NCBI RefSeq assembly: GCF_945859705.1
Contig: NC_079135.1
Location: 20,028,501-20,092,500, forward strand
DNA: 64,000 nt
Source of the DNA: Episyrphus balteatus
Lineage: Eukaryota > Arthropoda > Insecta > Diptera > Syrphidae
Direction: 5' to 3'
This document shows, in pieces, positions 35,701-46,370 of this stretch (position 1 is its first letter; each line of letters starts with the position of its first letter). The notes under the pieces were generated by a model. That model was not told the origin of the DNA, did no database searches, and worked only from the letters and a program-made list of their open reading frames with translations. The position numbers and the translations under genes were made by a program.

Positions 35701-35900
35701 CCTTTGAAAAACGAATTTTTTGTTTTTTTTTTTTAGTTGTTGTGTATAGTATATGAAGCATTTGCTAAATTTGTACCGAAAAAGTTTTAAATACAGCAAA
35801 TTCGTACGATTAAAGTATCAAACTTTAAATGCAATATTGTAAGAATCAAAATAATTATTATTATTAATTTTACCCTTCTAAAAATCAAAAATTTTATATA

Positions 35901-36800
35901 TTATTACACTGGATGAATAAACTATGTATTACTTTTCCAAGGGTTTTTGGTGTGCTGTACTCGAATTCGGTTTCAGAAATATTCTATCAGCTCTAGTTTT
36001 TGAAATATTGCCATTTGAAAATGCAAAAACATTTTATTTTATGAATATTTTAATTAAATTACGAAAAAAATATTCGTTAGCTAACGAAACTTTTCGTTGT
36101 ACTAATTTATTATTCTTTTTGTAGATTATACCTATTTTATTTTCGTAAGCCTATGAATTTTTTTGTAGGTCTACTACATTTTTCGTACGACTACGAATTT
36201 TTTCGTCCATTTTTCTTCCCAAAATTTTGGAATAAAAAACCTGAAATTCAAAAAAAGTGGAGGGGAGCGAAATTTTTGAACCATTTAAGAAAAAACATTA
36301 GTTATTTTGAATTTGAATTTTTAATCATGGAAGGGAATATTCTAAATTACATCGAATAAAAAAAAATAAATTAAATACCTTGAAAATTTTGAATAATATG
36401 TATCGCATTGTATCGTATCCGTTATTGTTTGGAACAGAATCCATCCAAAAGGATTAGGATGACATCTATGGAATCTGAAATAAAACAGAAAAATTTAGTT
36501 ATAATACCTATTTTAAGAGACAAAAATTTTTATAAAACTTAGGAATAGAATGCTACTTACTTTCCTCTATCTCATCGTTCATCCACTCTTCATCCACTTT
36601 TCTTGGAGAGCTTGGTCATGGTGACACTCGTGGTTGGGCTTTGAACAGCTGTAGAAGGATGTAAAGCCCGCTCTGTTTGCATTATTTCGTTAGTCTATGT
36701 TTTTTTTTTGCGTTGGCACGTATTTATTTTCATAAACAGATGTATTTTTTCATAAGCCGATGTAATATTTCATTAGTCTATTAATAACACGGTGTAACAC
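35901..36800. other. AT-rich DNA with repeated TTTTCGTARGCYTATGAATT words
   Basis: Words like TTTCGTAAGCCTATGAATTT recur at 36143-36200 and 36729-36780, and again beyond the next element (37690-37930, with CGTTGAGCCAACGAAAG). Together they may be an older element bounded by ACACTGG near 35906 and AGTGTAG near 37962, into which E2 inserted. Its boundaries are uncertain. Confidence 0.35.
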
Positions 36801-37652
36801 TCAAAATATACGCGGGCGGAGACCTATCAGGTTTTGTAGAGCTAGTCGCACTGAATACGAAACGGTATTTGAAAATCCCTTAACACCCCCAAAATCTGGA
36901 GTTACGGACAAAAAACGGTTTTTTGGACCTTCACCCATTGAAAAAATTCTAGCTTTGTCAATTTTTTACCCATTACCCAGTTTCTGATGAAAGATAAATA
37001 TACCTTTTCAACTTAGAACTTATAAGCTGTCAAAGTTAAAAAATTCCATTTTTTTTTGTCATTTGCCCAACTTCGGGATCAATTTAAAGTATATGTTTTC
37101 AAAACAACATGCTATTTAAAAAATATATTCTTGAAAATCACTTCAAAATTGGCTTAGAAAAAAAAATTTTTCGATTTCAACCCAGATACAGAAATTCGAA
37201 CTTTTAGGTATAGAACAAAAATGTTGTTTCGGCACGTAGAAGGATAACTTGGGAGCTAGGATTTGATAACGGGTTTTTGTAGAGGAGCTCAATACAAACA
37301 TTTTTTTCTTTGGGAGGGGGGTCTATCTCTCCCCGTTTAGGTGGGAGGGGCATTTTTCTAAAAAAAAAATTATTAAAAAACAACGGCAACACTTACAGTA
37401 ATAAATGATACCATTTCCGAAAGGCAAAATTGTGCATTTGATTCCAATTTTTAAATCAATATATTATAACAAATAGTTTTTGAAATAATCGATTTCAAAG
37501 TTAAAAATAGGCGAAAAAAAATTTTTTAAGACTCATTTTGCCCCTAACTCCAGATTTTGGGGGTGTTAGGGGATTTTCAAATACCGTTTCGTAATCAGTG
37601 CGACTAGCTCAACAAAACCTGATAGGTCTCCGCCCGCCCGCGTATATTTTGA
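36801..37652. mobile_element. Inverted-repeat element E2, ~105 bp TIRs
   Basis: The left TIR 36801-36904 starts TCAAAATATACGCGGGCGG and is almost the reverse complement of 37545-37652, whose copy has an extra GGGC unit. The centre (37250-37400) carries GGGAGGGGGGTCTATCTCTC then CCCGTTTAGGTGGGAGGGG. It is followed by ACGGCAACACTTAC (37383) in the same order as E1 read in reverse. There is no coding frame. Possible target words (ACACGGTG left, ACCGTGT right) are not convincing. Confidence 0.85.
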
Positions 37653-38050
37653 AACCTCATTTTTGTAAAACCGTGTAATTTTTATAAGACAATTCTTTAT
37701 TTTCATAAGCTAATGAATTTTTTCGTTACTTAATTACCTTGAAAAAATTCTTATTTTTATTCTTTAAAATAAGTATGAAATTTTTCGTTAAGTGATGAAT
37801 CTTTTCATTAAATTGGATTTTTTGGCACTAAAAAGGGAGAAAAAGTGTATGAAGGTTTTCATATTACGAAAAATTACATATTTTCGTTGAGCCAACGAAA
37901 GTTTCGTTGGGCCAACGAAAGTGTAGTGTATGAAACGATTTTTACAAAATTTATTTTTTTTTTAGTGTAGACTAAACTAATTTGTGCGCAATCTGTAGGT
38001 ACTAGTAATAAATAATAAGTAATCATATGATGAAATTATTATGATATTAA

Positions 38051-38146
38051 GGGCCGCTTTGTTCACACACCATTATCTTTTAATCAAGGATTTTTGTATG
38101 GAAAAATCCTTGATTAAAAGAAAATCGACTGTAAACAAACTTGCCC
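38051..38146 (+). repeat. Compact perfect hairpin in a larger imperfect palindrome
   Basis: CTTTTAATCAAGGATTTTT (38077-38095) pairs perfectly with 38102-38120 around a six-base loop GTATGG. Outside it, GGGCCGCTTTGTTCACAC (38051) and the complement of GTAAACAAACTTGCCCC (38130) continue as an imperfect stem. The total is about 96 nt. It could be a short MITE, or a structured RNA hairpin if transcribed. Confidence 0.75.
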
Positions 38147-38149
38147 CAA

Positions 38150-39572
38150 AAAAAGTAAATTATAAATTTAAAATATGGCCTTCTTCCAAAGCCTTCTTCA
38201 ATTCGCCACATGTAACAACTTCCGTTCATTGAAGAAAGAACATCCACAAAAAGTCCTTAAATTATGACAACAACAATAATTTTATTTAATAATAATATCT
38301 GTTCATTTATTTTCTCCCAAGAAACCAGTTATAGATATGGTTTGTCTAAGGATTATAGTGGAACAGAACAATTTTCTTATAGGAAATCTCACTCTTCCTG
38401 GAATTCTATTCTCATAGGGCTAATAAAGTAATTTTTATGAAAACATGATGCCTTTGTTGTCAGATATTTGGATTTAACATGGAGTTGTTAGATAGACATG
38501 AATGTGTGTTATTATACACATGAACATATTAATTCTATGTATTATGGACTTCTTGATAAGAGAGTGATAAAAGTGGTTAAATGTAGCTTAGTTGCTTCCT
38601 AATCTGGGATGTATTCATTCAATTAATTGTTACTATTTTCGAACTTGTCTCTATTTTCATTATTAACTCATGAATGAGTTAATAAATTAATAAATTAAAG
38701 CAAAAATAATTGAACATAAAATAACGCTCTAATAAGTCCATAAAAATGGGTAAACTGGCTGCATACTCAACTACGTAGTACTTTCCTACCTCATAATAAT
38801 TGTTACATCCTTTTTCAGCTCAAAACCCTCCTGCATATAATAACATCAGCACACTGTTGATAGTAACGCGTACTACCTTCATATTATAAAATGTGGCTAT
38901 TTTAATACTAAAAGTAGTTGCATTTTAATTACCTGTTTCTATATATTATACAGAACTTGCGTTACGTATGTGTAACCAAACCACATATATTATAAAAGGG
39001 TGGCTTGATGGTAAGAGTATTACGTTGATTAATTTATAAATGCTTGTCGTAAATTGCAACGTCAAACGTCACTATTATAATGCCGTATGCTAATTTTTAT
39101 TTAATTCGCCCAACAAATTAGACAACCGCAAATCGCTCATAAGCAGGTGTTGCAAATAAATGCATATTATGTACGTATATTTAAAAATGATGCATTTTTA
39201 ATTGAAAATTATACACCATTAACTAAATGGATGCTATACAAAAAAATAACTAAAAAATAAAAACGAAATAGAAAAAAAAACTTTGCCCATGACAAGTATT
39301 TAAATTTTAATGTCGTGGTTATGTTGCTTTATTTTTTTTTTAGAGAAAAACAAAAAATGTATAAATGAAGGAAATTTAATGTAATTTAATTACAAACCTT
39401 GAACTTACATAATGCCTTGTGAATGATGATGATGATGTCGATTTTAGTTGAAAAAAAAAAAAAAATGTTGCGCATACACCACAGTGAACGAAAGTTTAAG
39501 AATTTAAATTTAGACTTTAAAGAGGAAAATTTAATGTATATGTGATTTCAATAATATTTGCATCAGTTTAAT
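38150..39572. other. Unique AT-rich DNA, no gene seen
   Basis: No repeat family or coding frame was recognised. From 38740 to 39130 the DNA is somewhat less homopolymeric and could be regulatory, but no motif supports this. Confidence 0.4.
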
Positions 39573-39580
39573 ATAGACAA

Positions 39581-40137
39581 TAGTGATGGGAAAAACTATC
39601 GAATAAAACTATCGAATAAAAACTATCGAATAAAACTATCGTATAAAAACTATCGAATAAAACTATCGAATAAACTATCGGATAAAAACTGTCGAATAAA
39701 ATATTGAATAAAAAACCTTTCGAATGAGAAAACTATTGTGATGGGAAAAACTATCGAATACAACTATCGAATAAAAACTATCGAATTAAAACTATCGAAT
39801 AAAACTATCGAATAAACTATCGGATAAAAACTGTCGAATAAAATATTGAATAAAAAACCTTTCGAATGAGAAAACTATTGTGATGGGAAAAACTATCGAA
39901 TACAACTATCGAATAAAAACTATCGAATTAAAACTATCGAATAAAACTATCGAATAAACTATCGGATAAAAACTGTCGAATAAAATATTGAATAAAAAAC
40001 CTTTCGAATGAGAAAACTATCGTATAAAAAAACTATCGTTTAAGATATTATTCGAATGAAAAAACTATCGAATAAATGAATATTTTACAACAACTATCGA
40101 TAGTTTGATAGTTATAAGTCGATAGTTCCCATCACTA
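39581..40137. mobile_element. TATCGA-array element, copy 2 (557 bp, TSD ATAGACAA)
   Basis: TAGTGATGGG at the left and CCCATCACTA at the right are flanked by the exact octamer ATAGACAA (39573-39580 and 40138-40145). The interior is an array of AACTATCGAATAAA words organised in a ~142-155 bp higher-order unit that begins GTGATGGGAAAAACTATCG at 39583, 39738 and 39880. The terminal sequence itself has therefore been amplified inside the element. A perfect TATCGATA lies at 40095. Confidence 0.93.
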
Positions 40138-40145
40138 ATAGACAA

Positions 40146-41199
40146 CCTGGTAACCCTTTTTCTTTATTAATCAGAGATATAGCAACAAATGTATACTATC
40201 TTATTAATAATATTCACATAAACTTGCAATATTAATTCCGTTTGAACGTTTGAGCAAAACGAATTATCTTCGGGAATAAGAAGCCGCTTCAATCCTTGAA
40301 TCATTAACCGAAACAAAAACGAATTTCGTTATATATGTTTATTTACGCCTTGTTTCTACCTCAATGAATCCTTCTGTTTTTCTACTTCTTTTTTCTTCTA
40401 TTCGTTTTTGTTAGAATAATTGGAGAGATAAATAGTAGAAATGTTAAGCCTCTATAGAATAATTAATACAAGCCTAATGGAGTTGGACCAAGGTAGCTAT
40501 CTATTGTGAATAGAGATAGAGACTCGAAAGTCGAACTTGTTGGCTTTGCCAAAGCACAAAATGCTTAATTAAATTATGCTCGCTATTATTCACAGAAAGG
40601 ATGACAAACGTAACGAATGCTTAGTTTTCTCGAACTCACTCCAGTCCCCAAATCAAACTTGGAAATTCTTGAATTGATCAGGAGAGTATAGACAGAGTAT
40701 AGCTGATGGGTTGCGTTCGCCTTACCATGAAATGTTTCGAATGACAAGTGATTTGATGAACATAGGAGGACTCTGTTTGTATGTACCTCTTCACTCAGTG
40801 TCAGTGTGTGTACCTATTCATTGCTCACATTTTCTATTGGTGGAGATGGTATTCAATTTTCGGATCCAACCTAGAAGAGACTCCTCTTCTCGCTCTCCTG
40901 GATGTGATTTCAGAAATAATATTGATTGAGAATGTCTGCTGTGTAGGCAGGTGTGAAGGCTACACATCTTCAGTTCAGTATGAAAGTTGGTATAAATACA
41001 CAAACATATGTATGTTTATATGTATGCTTTGACGTGCCGTCGAATTTAGATTGTTTGTTGAGTTTGCAACAAGAAGATGAATTTGAGTGACGTGCGTTAC
41101 GTACGAAATGAGATTCTAGTATTGCAAGAGTATAATAGGGAGGAGGGGTCATGGGAGCGTGTCTATTTCTAATTGCTTTTTTTTTTTCTCTTTTCTACT
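40146..41199. other. Unique, less AT-rich DNA
   Basis: No repeats are seen. Between about 40440 and 41150 the sequence is among the least AT-rich in the window, with several short overlapping frames on both strands (40711-41152). None has a recognisable domain. It is a reasonable place to look for a conserved non-coding element or a missed exon. Confidence 0.4.
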
Positions 41200-42250
41200 C
41201 TTGGATATACCCAGCTAACCTTTGCATTAATATTTATAAACTCTTACGGAATAGAATTTCATTTGCAAAAACAAAGAAAAAATTGAATTTGAAAAGGAAA
41301 AAAGTTGTATGGATTCAGGATACCACTCTAAAGGAGTTTAATGAAAAGGCAACTATCAATTTTCGGGTGAGTATACTTGATTAAGAAGCACGAAAAGAAA
41401 TTTTGATCCTATAAAGCGTTATATAAGCAAAATGTTGCATCTAATAAGCTTTATAGAATTAAAACTGTTGGTTTTTAAGATATAAGGATTATTTCGATAG
41501 ACAAGTATTTTTGATTCTATAAAGCTTTATAGACGCAATATTTTGCTCTTATTAGTAGTCATGGAAACTATCGAATAAAAACTATCAAACTATCGATAGT
41601 TGTAAGATATTCATTCATTCGATAGTTTTAAATTATTCATTCATTCATTCATTTAGTTAATATTTTCATTCGATAGTTTTTTCAGTCGAATAGTTTTTTT
41701 TTATTCGATAGTTTTTTCAGTCGAATAGTTTTTTTTATTCGATAGTTTTTATTCGATAGTTTATTCGATAGTTTGTATGCGATAGTTTTATTTGATAGTT
41801 TTTATTCGAATGAATACCTAAATGAATGAACTATTCGATATTTCAAATCATTCAGTTTCTAACTATCGATAGTTCAAATCATTCCATAGTTCCCATCACT
41901 TCTTATAAGGTTTTATAGAAGCGAAATTGTAAGTTGGATATACTTACCTAACCTATACATATTATATATATACTCTTACGGAGTAGATTTTCATTTGCAA
42001 AACAAAGACAAAATTTGAGTAGAAGAAAAAAAACAATAAAGTTTTTTTAGGATATCTCTCTAAAGGAATTCAATGAAAAAGCAACTTCTTATTTTCGGGT
42101 GGATGTACCTATCTATCGTTACCGAAATAGTTGGTAGCAGTAGAATCCATTTAAAAAACGAATTGAAATTTTGCTTCTATAAAGCTTTATAGAAGCAAAA
42201 TTTTGCTCATATTAGGCTTTATAGAAGCAAAAGAATTATTTGTGTAATAA
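41200..42250 (+). repeat. ~390 bp tandem duplication interrupted by a transposon
   Basis: Unit 1 runs from about 41200 to 41563 and resumes at 41910-41935. Unit 2 runs from about 41936 to 42250. Shared landmarks are ACTCTTACGGA(A/G)TAGA (41250 and 41972), TTTTCATTTGCAAAA, GATA(C/T)C(A/T)CTCTAAAGGA (41319 and 42051), AATGAAAA(A/G)GCAACT, TTTTCGGGTG and CTATAAAGCTTTATAGA(A/C)GC followed by ATTTTGCTC(A/T)TATTAG. The pair differs by many substitutions. Confidence 0.75.
41564..41901. mobile_element. TATCGA-array element, copy 3 (338 bp)
   Basis: The left end TAGTCATGGAAACTATCG and right end complement AAGTGATGGGAACTATGG are diverged forms of the family terminus. Flanks CTTATTAG (41556) and CTTATAAG (41902) differ at one base. 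The second unit of the host tandem duplication (near 42208, CATATTAGGCTTTATAG) preserves the uninterrupted site. Perfect TATCGATA words lie at 41591 and 41864. Internal order (ATTCATTC blocks, then TTTTATTCGATAG runs) matches copy 1. Confidence 0.85.
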
Positions 42251-42327
42251 GGATTGTTTGTGTAATAATTAACTTTCTTCCAGAAATCCAATTCCTCTAA
42301 ATTATTTCCTTTTAACTGCGTTCGTTG

Positions 42328-44421
42328 TAGAACCTACTATTGCACGTGTATTAAGGTACACGTGTAACACGTGTATTTCAATTATTCTTGCCGAAGCACG
42401 TGTATTTGTAAATACACGAGTAAGTGTATTTATATTTACACTTGTATTTATATTTACACCGGTAAATAGCGTTCGAACATGTAGATTTTGTGGCGATTTC
42501 TTAAAAAATGCATTATATTCAATGAAAAGGTTATTGTTCAGGTTTTTGCATTTATTGGCTTGACTTACACATTGACGTTGCTCGTAAAATTTAATTGGAA
42601 ATTCTTATTCAACCCGCAGTTTGGTTATTTGTCATTATTCACTCCTTTAATTAACTTTTTTGTTTGCAGAAGCTTTTGATTGTAAATTCGAATGTTTTAG
42701 AAAAAAATATGTTTATATGGAAATTAGCAAAAATAATAAAGTTTTTTTTTATTATTAATACGCTTTTACTAGCTAACAAGACTAGCCATATAAATATTAG
42801 AAAACTACTTTTACCCGATTCCCATTATCGTATCGAACTGGAACTTTGTACACATATGAAGTTCGGATGGCAACGAAATATTTTGGGGTCCGGACTCAGG
42901 GGAGGGGCATTGGGGGGTTAAAACACCCCAAATCTATTTTATTAACGTCAGAAAAAAAAAAATATAAAAATGATCACAGTGACAGTATGAGTTTTGTTTG
43001 GATAAGCAAACAAATATTTCCTTTTTCAGTTCCCGAAAACATTGTTTTTAATAACACGGATTTGTAAAAAAAAATAAGAAATATTTAATTCATATCAAAT
43101 TATTTAAATCGATTTTGGTTGAATTCCAAGAGTAAATGTAAAATATACTAAGCTTTATTGTGAGTTTCACGTGGAATGTTTTCCGCCCGGAATATTTTTG
43201 TTCGCCCGGAATTTAAAAATGAGTTTCACCCGAAGGGAATTTACATTTTCCGCTGAACTAGTCGAAGAGCCGTCGAATGCCTGACAAATTACCTGAAAAA
43301 AAAGGAGATTGCCGAACGTAAACAACTTTTTGTCCAGAACTCACAATAGGGGAAAATGAAATTCAATTTTCCGGGTTGAATTTTGTTCACGTGAAACTCA
43401 CAATAGGGCTGACTATGTTGCTGAGCCCCCTAATGCGAAAATGCCTACTCAACTTTACATTTTATTTCATAAACCATGTTTTACAAACTTTCTCTGCAGT
43501 GAAAATTATTTTTTTTTTCAATAATTTAAAAAAAAAAATTTTTGAACCACCCTAATGGAATTTTGTTTTTCTTCGATAATTTGGTCAAAATAATATCCAC
43601 GTTGAATTTTTTTTTAAATTCCACAAGAAACTATAGAAGATAACAATTTTTAGAGCGACCCTAACACGAAAATAAAAATAAAACTCGATCTATCAAATAA
43701 CACGATATAGAAATTTTCTGTATCACTAAAATCTAAATTTTTCGAAAAAAGAAACATTTTTTTGCACCATCCTAATTAATATGTTCGCTTTTAATTGTTT
43801 TTTACAATATTTACATTTATTAACAATAAAAACATCGAATCAAAAGCCAAATAACCGCTTCGCGAGTTCTGCAGCCATAAAATTTTGGCTGCGCAATCTG
43901 CCCGACGCGTCGCGACGTTGACGAAATAAATGACGATTATGAACAGCAGGACTGCAGTTGGACTTAGTTAGTCTGATCGCAGGTCTAACTTTATGAACAC
44001 GTCTAACGCATTCCTAAGTAAGGCAGACCCTAGATTATCAAGCACTAAAACCTATAAAATAATTAAATTGTGCTATAGTATAGTTTGAACAAAACCCTCT
44101 ACGCCTTTTGATCTAAAAATCTGTTTTATTTATTTTACTTTTTAGTCGAATAATATTTGAAAGTAGATGAAAATTTATTTGGGTGGTATGAGCGCCCAAA
44201 GTCCCTCTCTTGCAAATTACCTACAAACGTTTTTGAGATAATTTGAATGGGATAAAATAGATTTGGGGTGTTTCAAAATCTACATGTTCGAACGTTATTT
44301 ACACGTGTAAATATAAATACACGTGTAAATAAAGTACACGTGTAAATGTTTTTTAGATACACGTGTACACGGGTATCGGGTACATGTGTAATTAAATACA
44401 CGAACAAAATCGTAGGCTCTA
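42328..44421. mobile_element. hAT-like element with CACGTG arrays, 2094 bp, TSD GTTCGTTG
   Basis: Ends are TAGAACCTACTATTGCACG and the complement of TAGAGCCTACGATTTTGTTC, flanked by the exact octamer GTTCGTTG (42320-42327 and 44422-44429). Subterminal DNA on both sides is built from TACACGTGTAAATA words: four perfect CACGTG palindromes on the left (42343, 42359, 42368, 42397) and four on the right (44301-44366). The arms continue as inverted copies to TTCGAACATGTAGATTTTG and ACACCCCAAATCTATTTTA. The left arm holds an extra ~420 bp (42492-42915). No transposase frame was recognised. Confidence 0.9.
43153..43408. mobile_element. CTATTGTGAGTTTCACGTG-ended MITE, ~256 bp
   Basis: The left end CTTTATTGTGAGTTTCACGT and the complement of the right end CCCTATTGTGAGTTTCACGT are strongly matched. 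Both are followed by CCGGAA/CCCGGAAAA words (CGCCCGGAAT, AACCCGGAAAA). An additional ACTCACAATAGG copy lies inside at 43340. It is nested in the 42328-44421 element. The target duplication is unclear. Confidence 0.8.
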
Positions 44422-44481
44422 GTTCGTTGTAAGAGTCGAAATTAAGAGTCTTTAAATCGACATACATAATTTCTAAACTAA

Positions 44482-44638
44482 TGGGGACTTTTCACGAGTC
44501 GATTTTAGCCGCATGATAAATATGTCAGTCGATTAGGATTTTTCTATGGGAATTGTCACTTTAGTCGCCTGCGAATTACGTTCACACGAGTCGAAAAGCT
44601 TCGCCGCATGGCAAAAATCGACTCGTGAAAAGTCCCCA
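44482..44638. mobile_element. 157 bp MITE, TIR TGGGGACTTTTCACGAGTCG, TSD TAA
   Basis: The first 25 bases (TGGGGACTTTTCACGAGTCG, then ATTTT) are repeated inverted at the end, and GCCGCATG recurs inside both. TAA trinucleotides flank both sides (44479-44481 and 44639-44641), which fits the three-base target duplication of PIF/Harbinger transposons. Superfamily assignment is an inference from that length. Confidence 0.82.
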
Positions 44639-44641
44639 TAA

Positions 44642-46370
44642 TCAGCCAAAACTTAAAAGGAATACATATAACTATTTGCATAAGATAAAATTTATTATAA
44701 AAATTCACAAATTTTTTTCAAAGATTGTGCCACTGATTTCGAAGATTTATGACAATTTTTTAAATAAATCTTTTTAGGGACTGTATCTTTTTTCTTAGCA
44801 AACATACAGAATTGAAAAAAAAATCACCATTAGACACCACGAAAGTGTAACAGGGAACTAGAAGAAGCACGGCCAAAAGATTTCTCTCTTCTAAGGCAAT
44901 CTCAATCCAAAAAACAAACAGTCTACATCCATAGACTTTGCTTCTTTTTTTTTTTGTGATAGTAGTATAACGGTACAATCTAAAGCTTCAAGGAGTAATA
45001 GAGGATTTGCTCCTGTCATTGAATTTACATATGATACTTTGCTCCCCTTTTATTTCGACGGCAAACAGCTTCGTTGTCGTCTTGGTCGTGCATGATGCGT
45101 ATATAAATAATTTGAAGCTAACGAGACGCAGTAAGCATCTGGAATACGAAATTAAACCACTTTTTTATGCCAAACAGTCTAAAATATGTCGTACAGGTTG
45201 GAGAGAAATCTTATTCCCATGGTTGTCAACATAAATATATGTACAGTACAAGTACACACTCTGATTCACCTGGCGCATAACCTTCGTCATGTGTGGGTGT
45301 CAAAGCAAAAGCAAATCAGCATCAAAAGGAGTCCGTGCAATTTGTGAATGTTTAAAGTACCTATATAGGCAAATGATGTTGACATTAATATTTTGTTTGA
45401 AAAAAAAAATTAGATTCAAAGATATAAATGCGAAAAGCAAAGGTTACTGACATTTTTGACATAATATAGTATCACACTCGTGTGTCATGAAGGTGAATAT
45501 CATTTACCTCAATTTTGACTGAAGAAAAAAGGTTAAAAGGCACCGTAAAATAGGTACACATGTGTCTTTTTGTCAAGATAGAATAAATTTGGGATAGAGT
45601 GATTGATTTTGAGTTAAAATATAAGAAGTCAATCAAAAAAAATTGTATCATATTAGGGATAACAGATTTTGAGCTTTAAAAGTTTTGACTAGATTTTTTT
45701 TTTTTCGTCAAGATATTTTAATATCAAATTTTGGAATTTTTTTTTTTTTGTTATTATATCAATAATATCAACTCAATTTTTCATCTGTTTCTCATTTCAA
45801 ATTATTGAAATTATTAAATAGCTAAAAAAATTTAATTTATACTAATTTACAGCCGCTTTGTGTTTTCTTTTGACGTAAAATTTATGAATTACTGAAAATG
45901 TTAATTTGATAGCAAGTATACAAAAAAAAAAAATCATTCTAGAAAACTAAGTATATTGAAAAAGGAAACAAGGTTTTAATTTGACAAGACAATTTTCTTC
46001 GAAGATCTTGACGAAGGTAAAGAATTAGGCAGTCGAGAGAGCAAACTGTAAGACCCGCTCTGGAGTTGCATGACAGATCTATCTCAAAGTTTATAGTAAG
46101 GATTTCTCATATCTTTAAAAATGTTCATAGCGAAATTCGATAAAACCCCCGGAGGGAAGAAACAGCTTAAAAACAAAATACAATAATCGGTTTGATGAAC
46201 TTAAAGAAGTGAGACATCATAGCTCTAAGATCTAATCATAACTGAAAACCAAACATTTGTCGGGGGTCTGGTTACTGACTTATCTGCATCCAAATATTTT
46301 TTTTTTTAGTTTCAGAGGCAGATATCTTACTTGAAACCAAATTTTCGAAACAAGTTTTGGTTACTTAGTG
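44642..46370. other. Unique AT-rich DNA, less AT-rich at 44980-45360
   Basis: No repeat family is recognised. The 75-codon plus frame at 45007-45234 and 72-codon minus frame at 44760-44978 are in moderately balanced sequence but show no domain, start context or splice signals that would support a gene. Confidence 0.4.
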
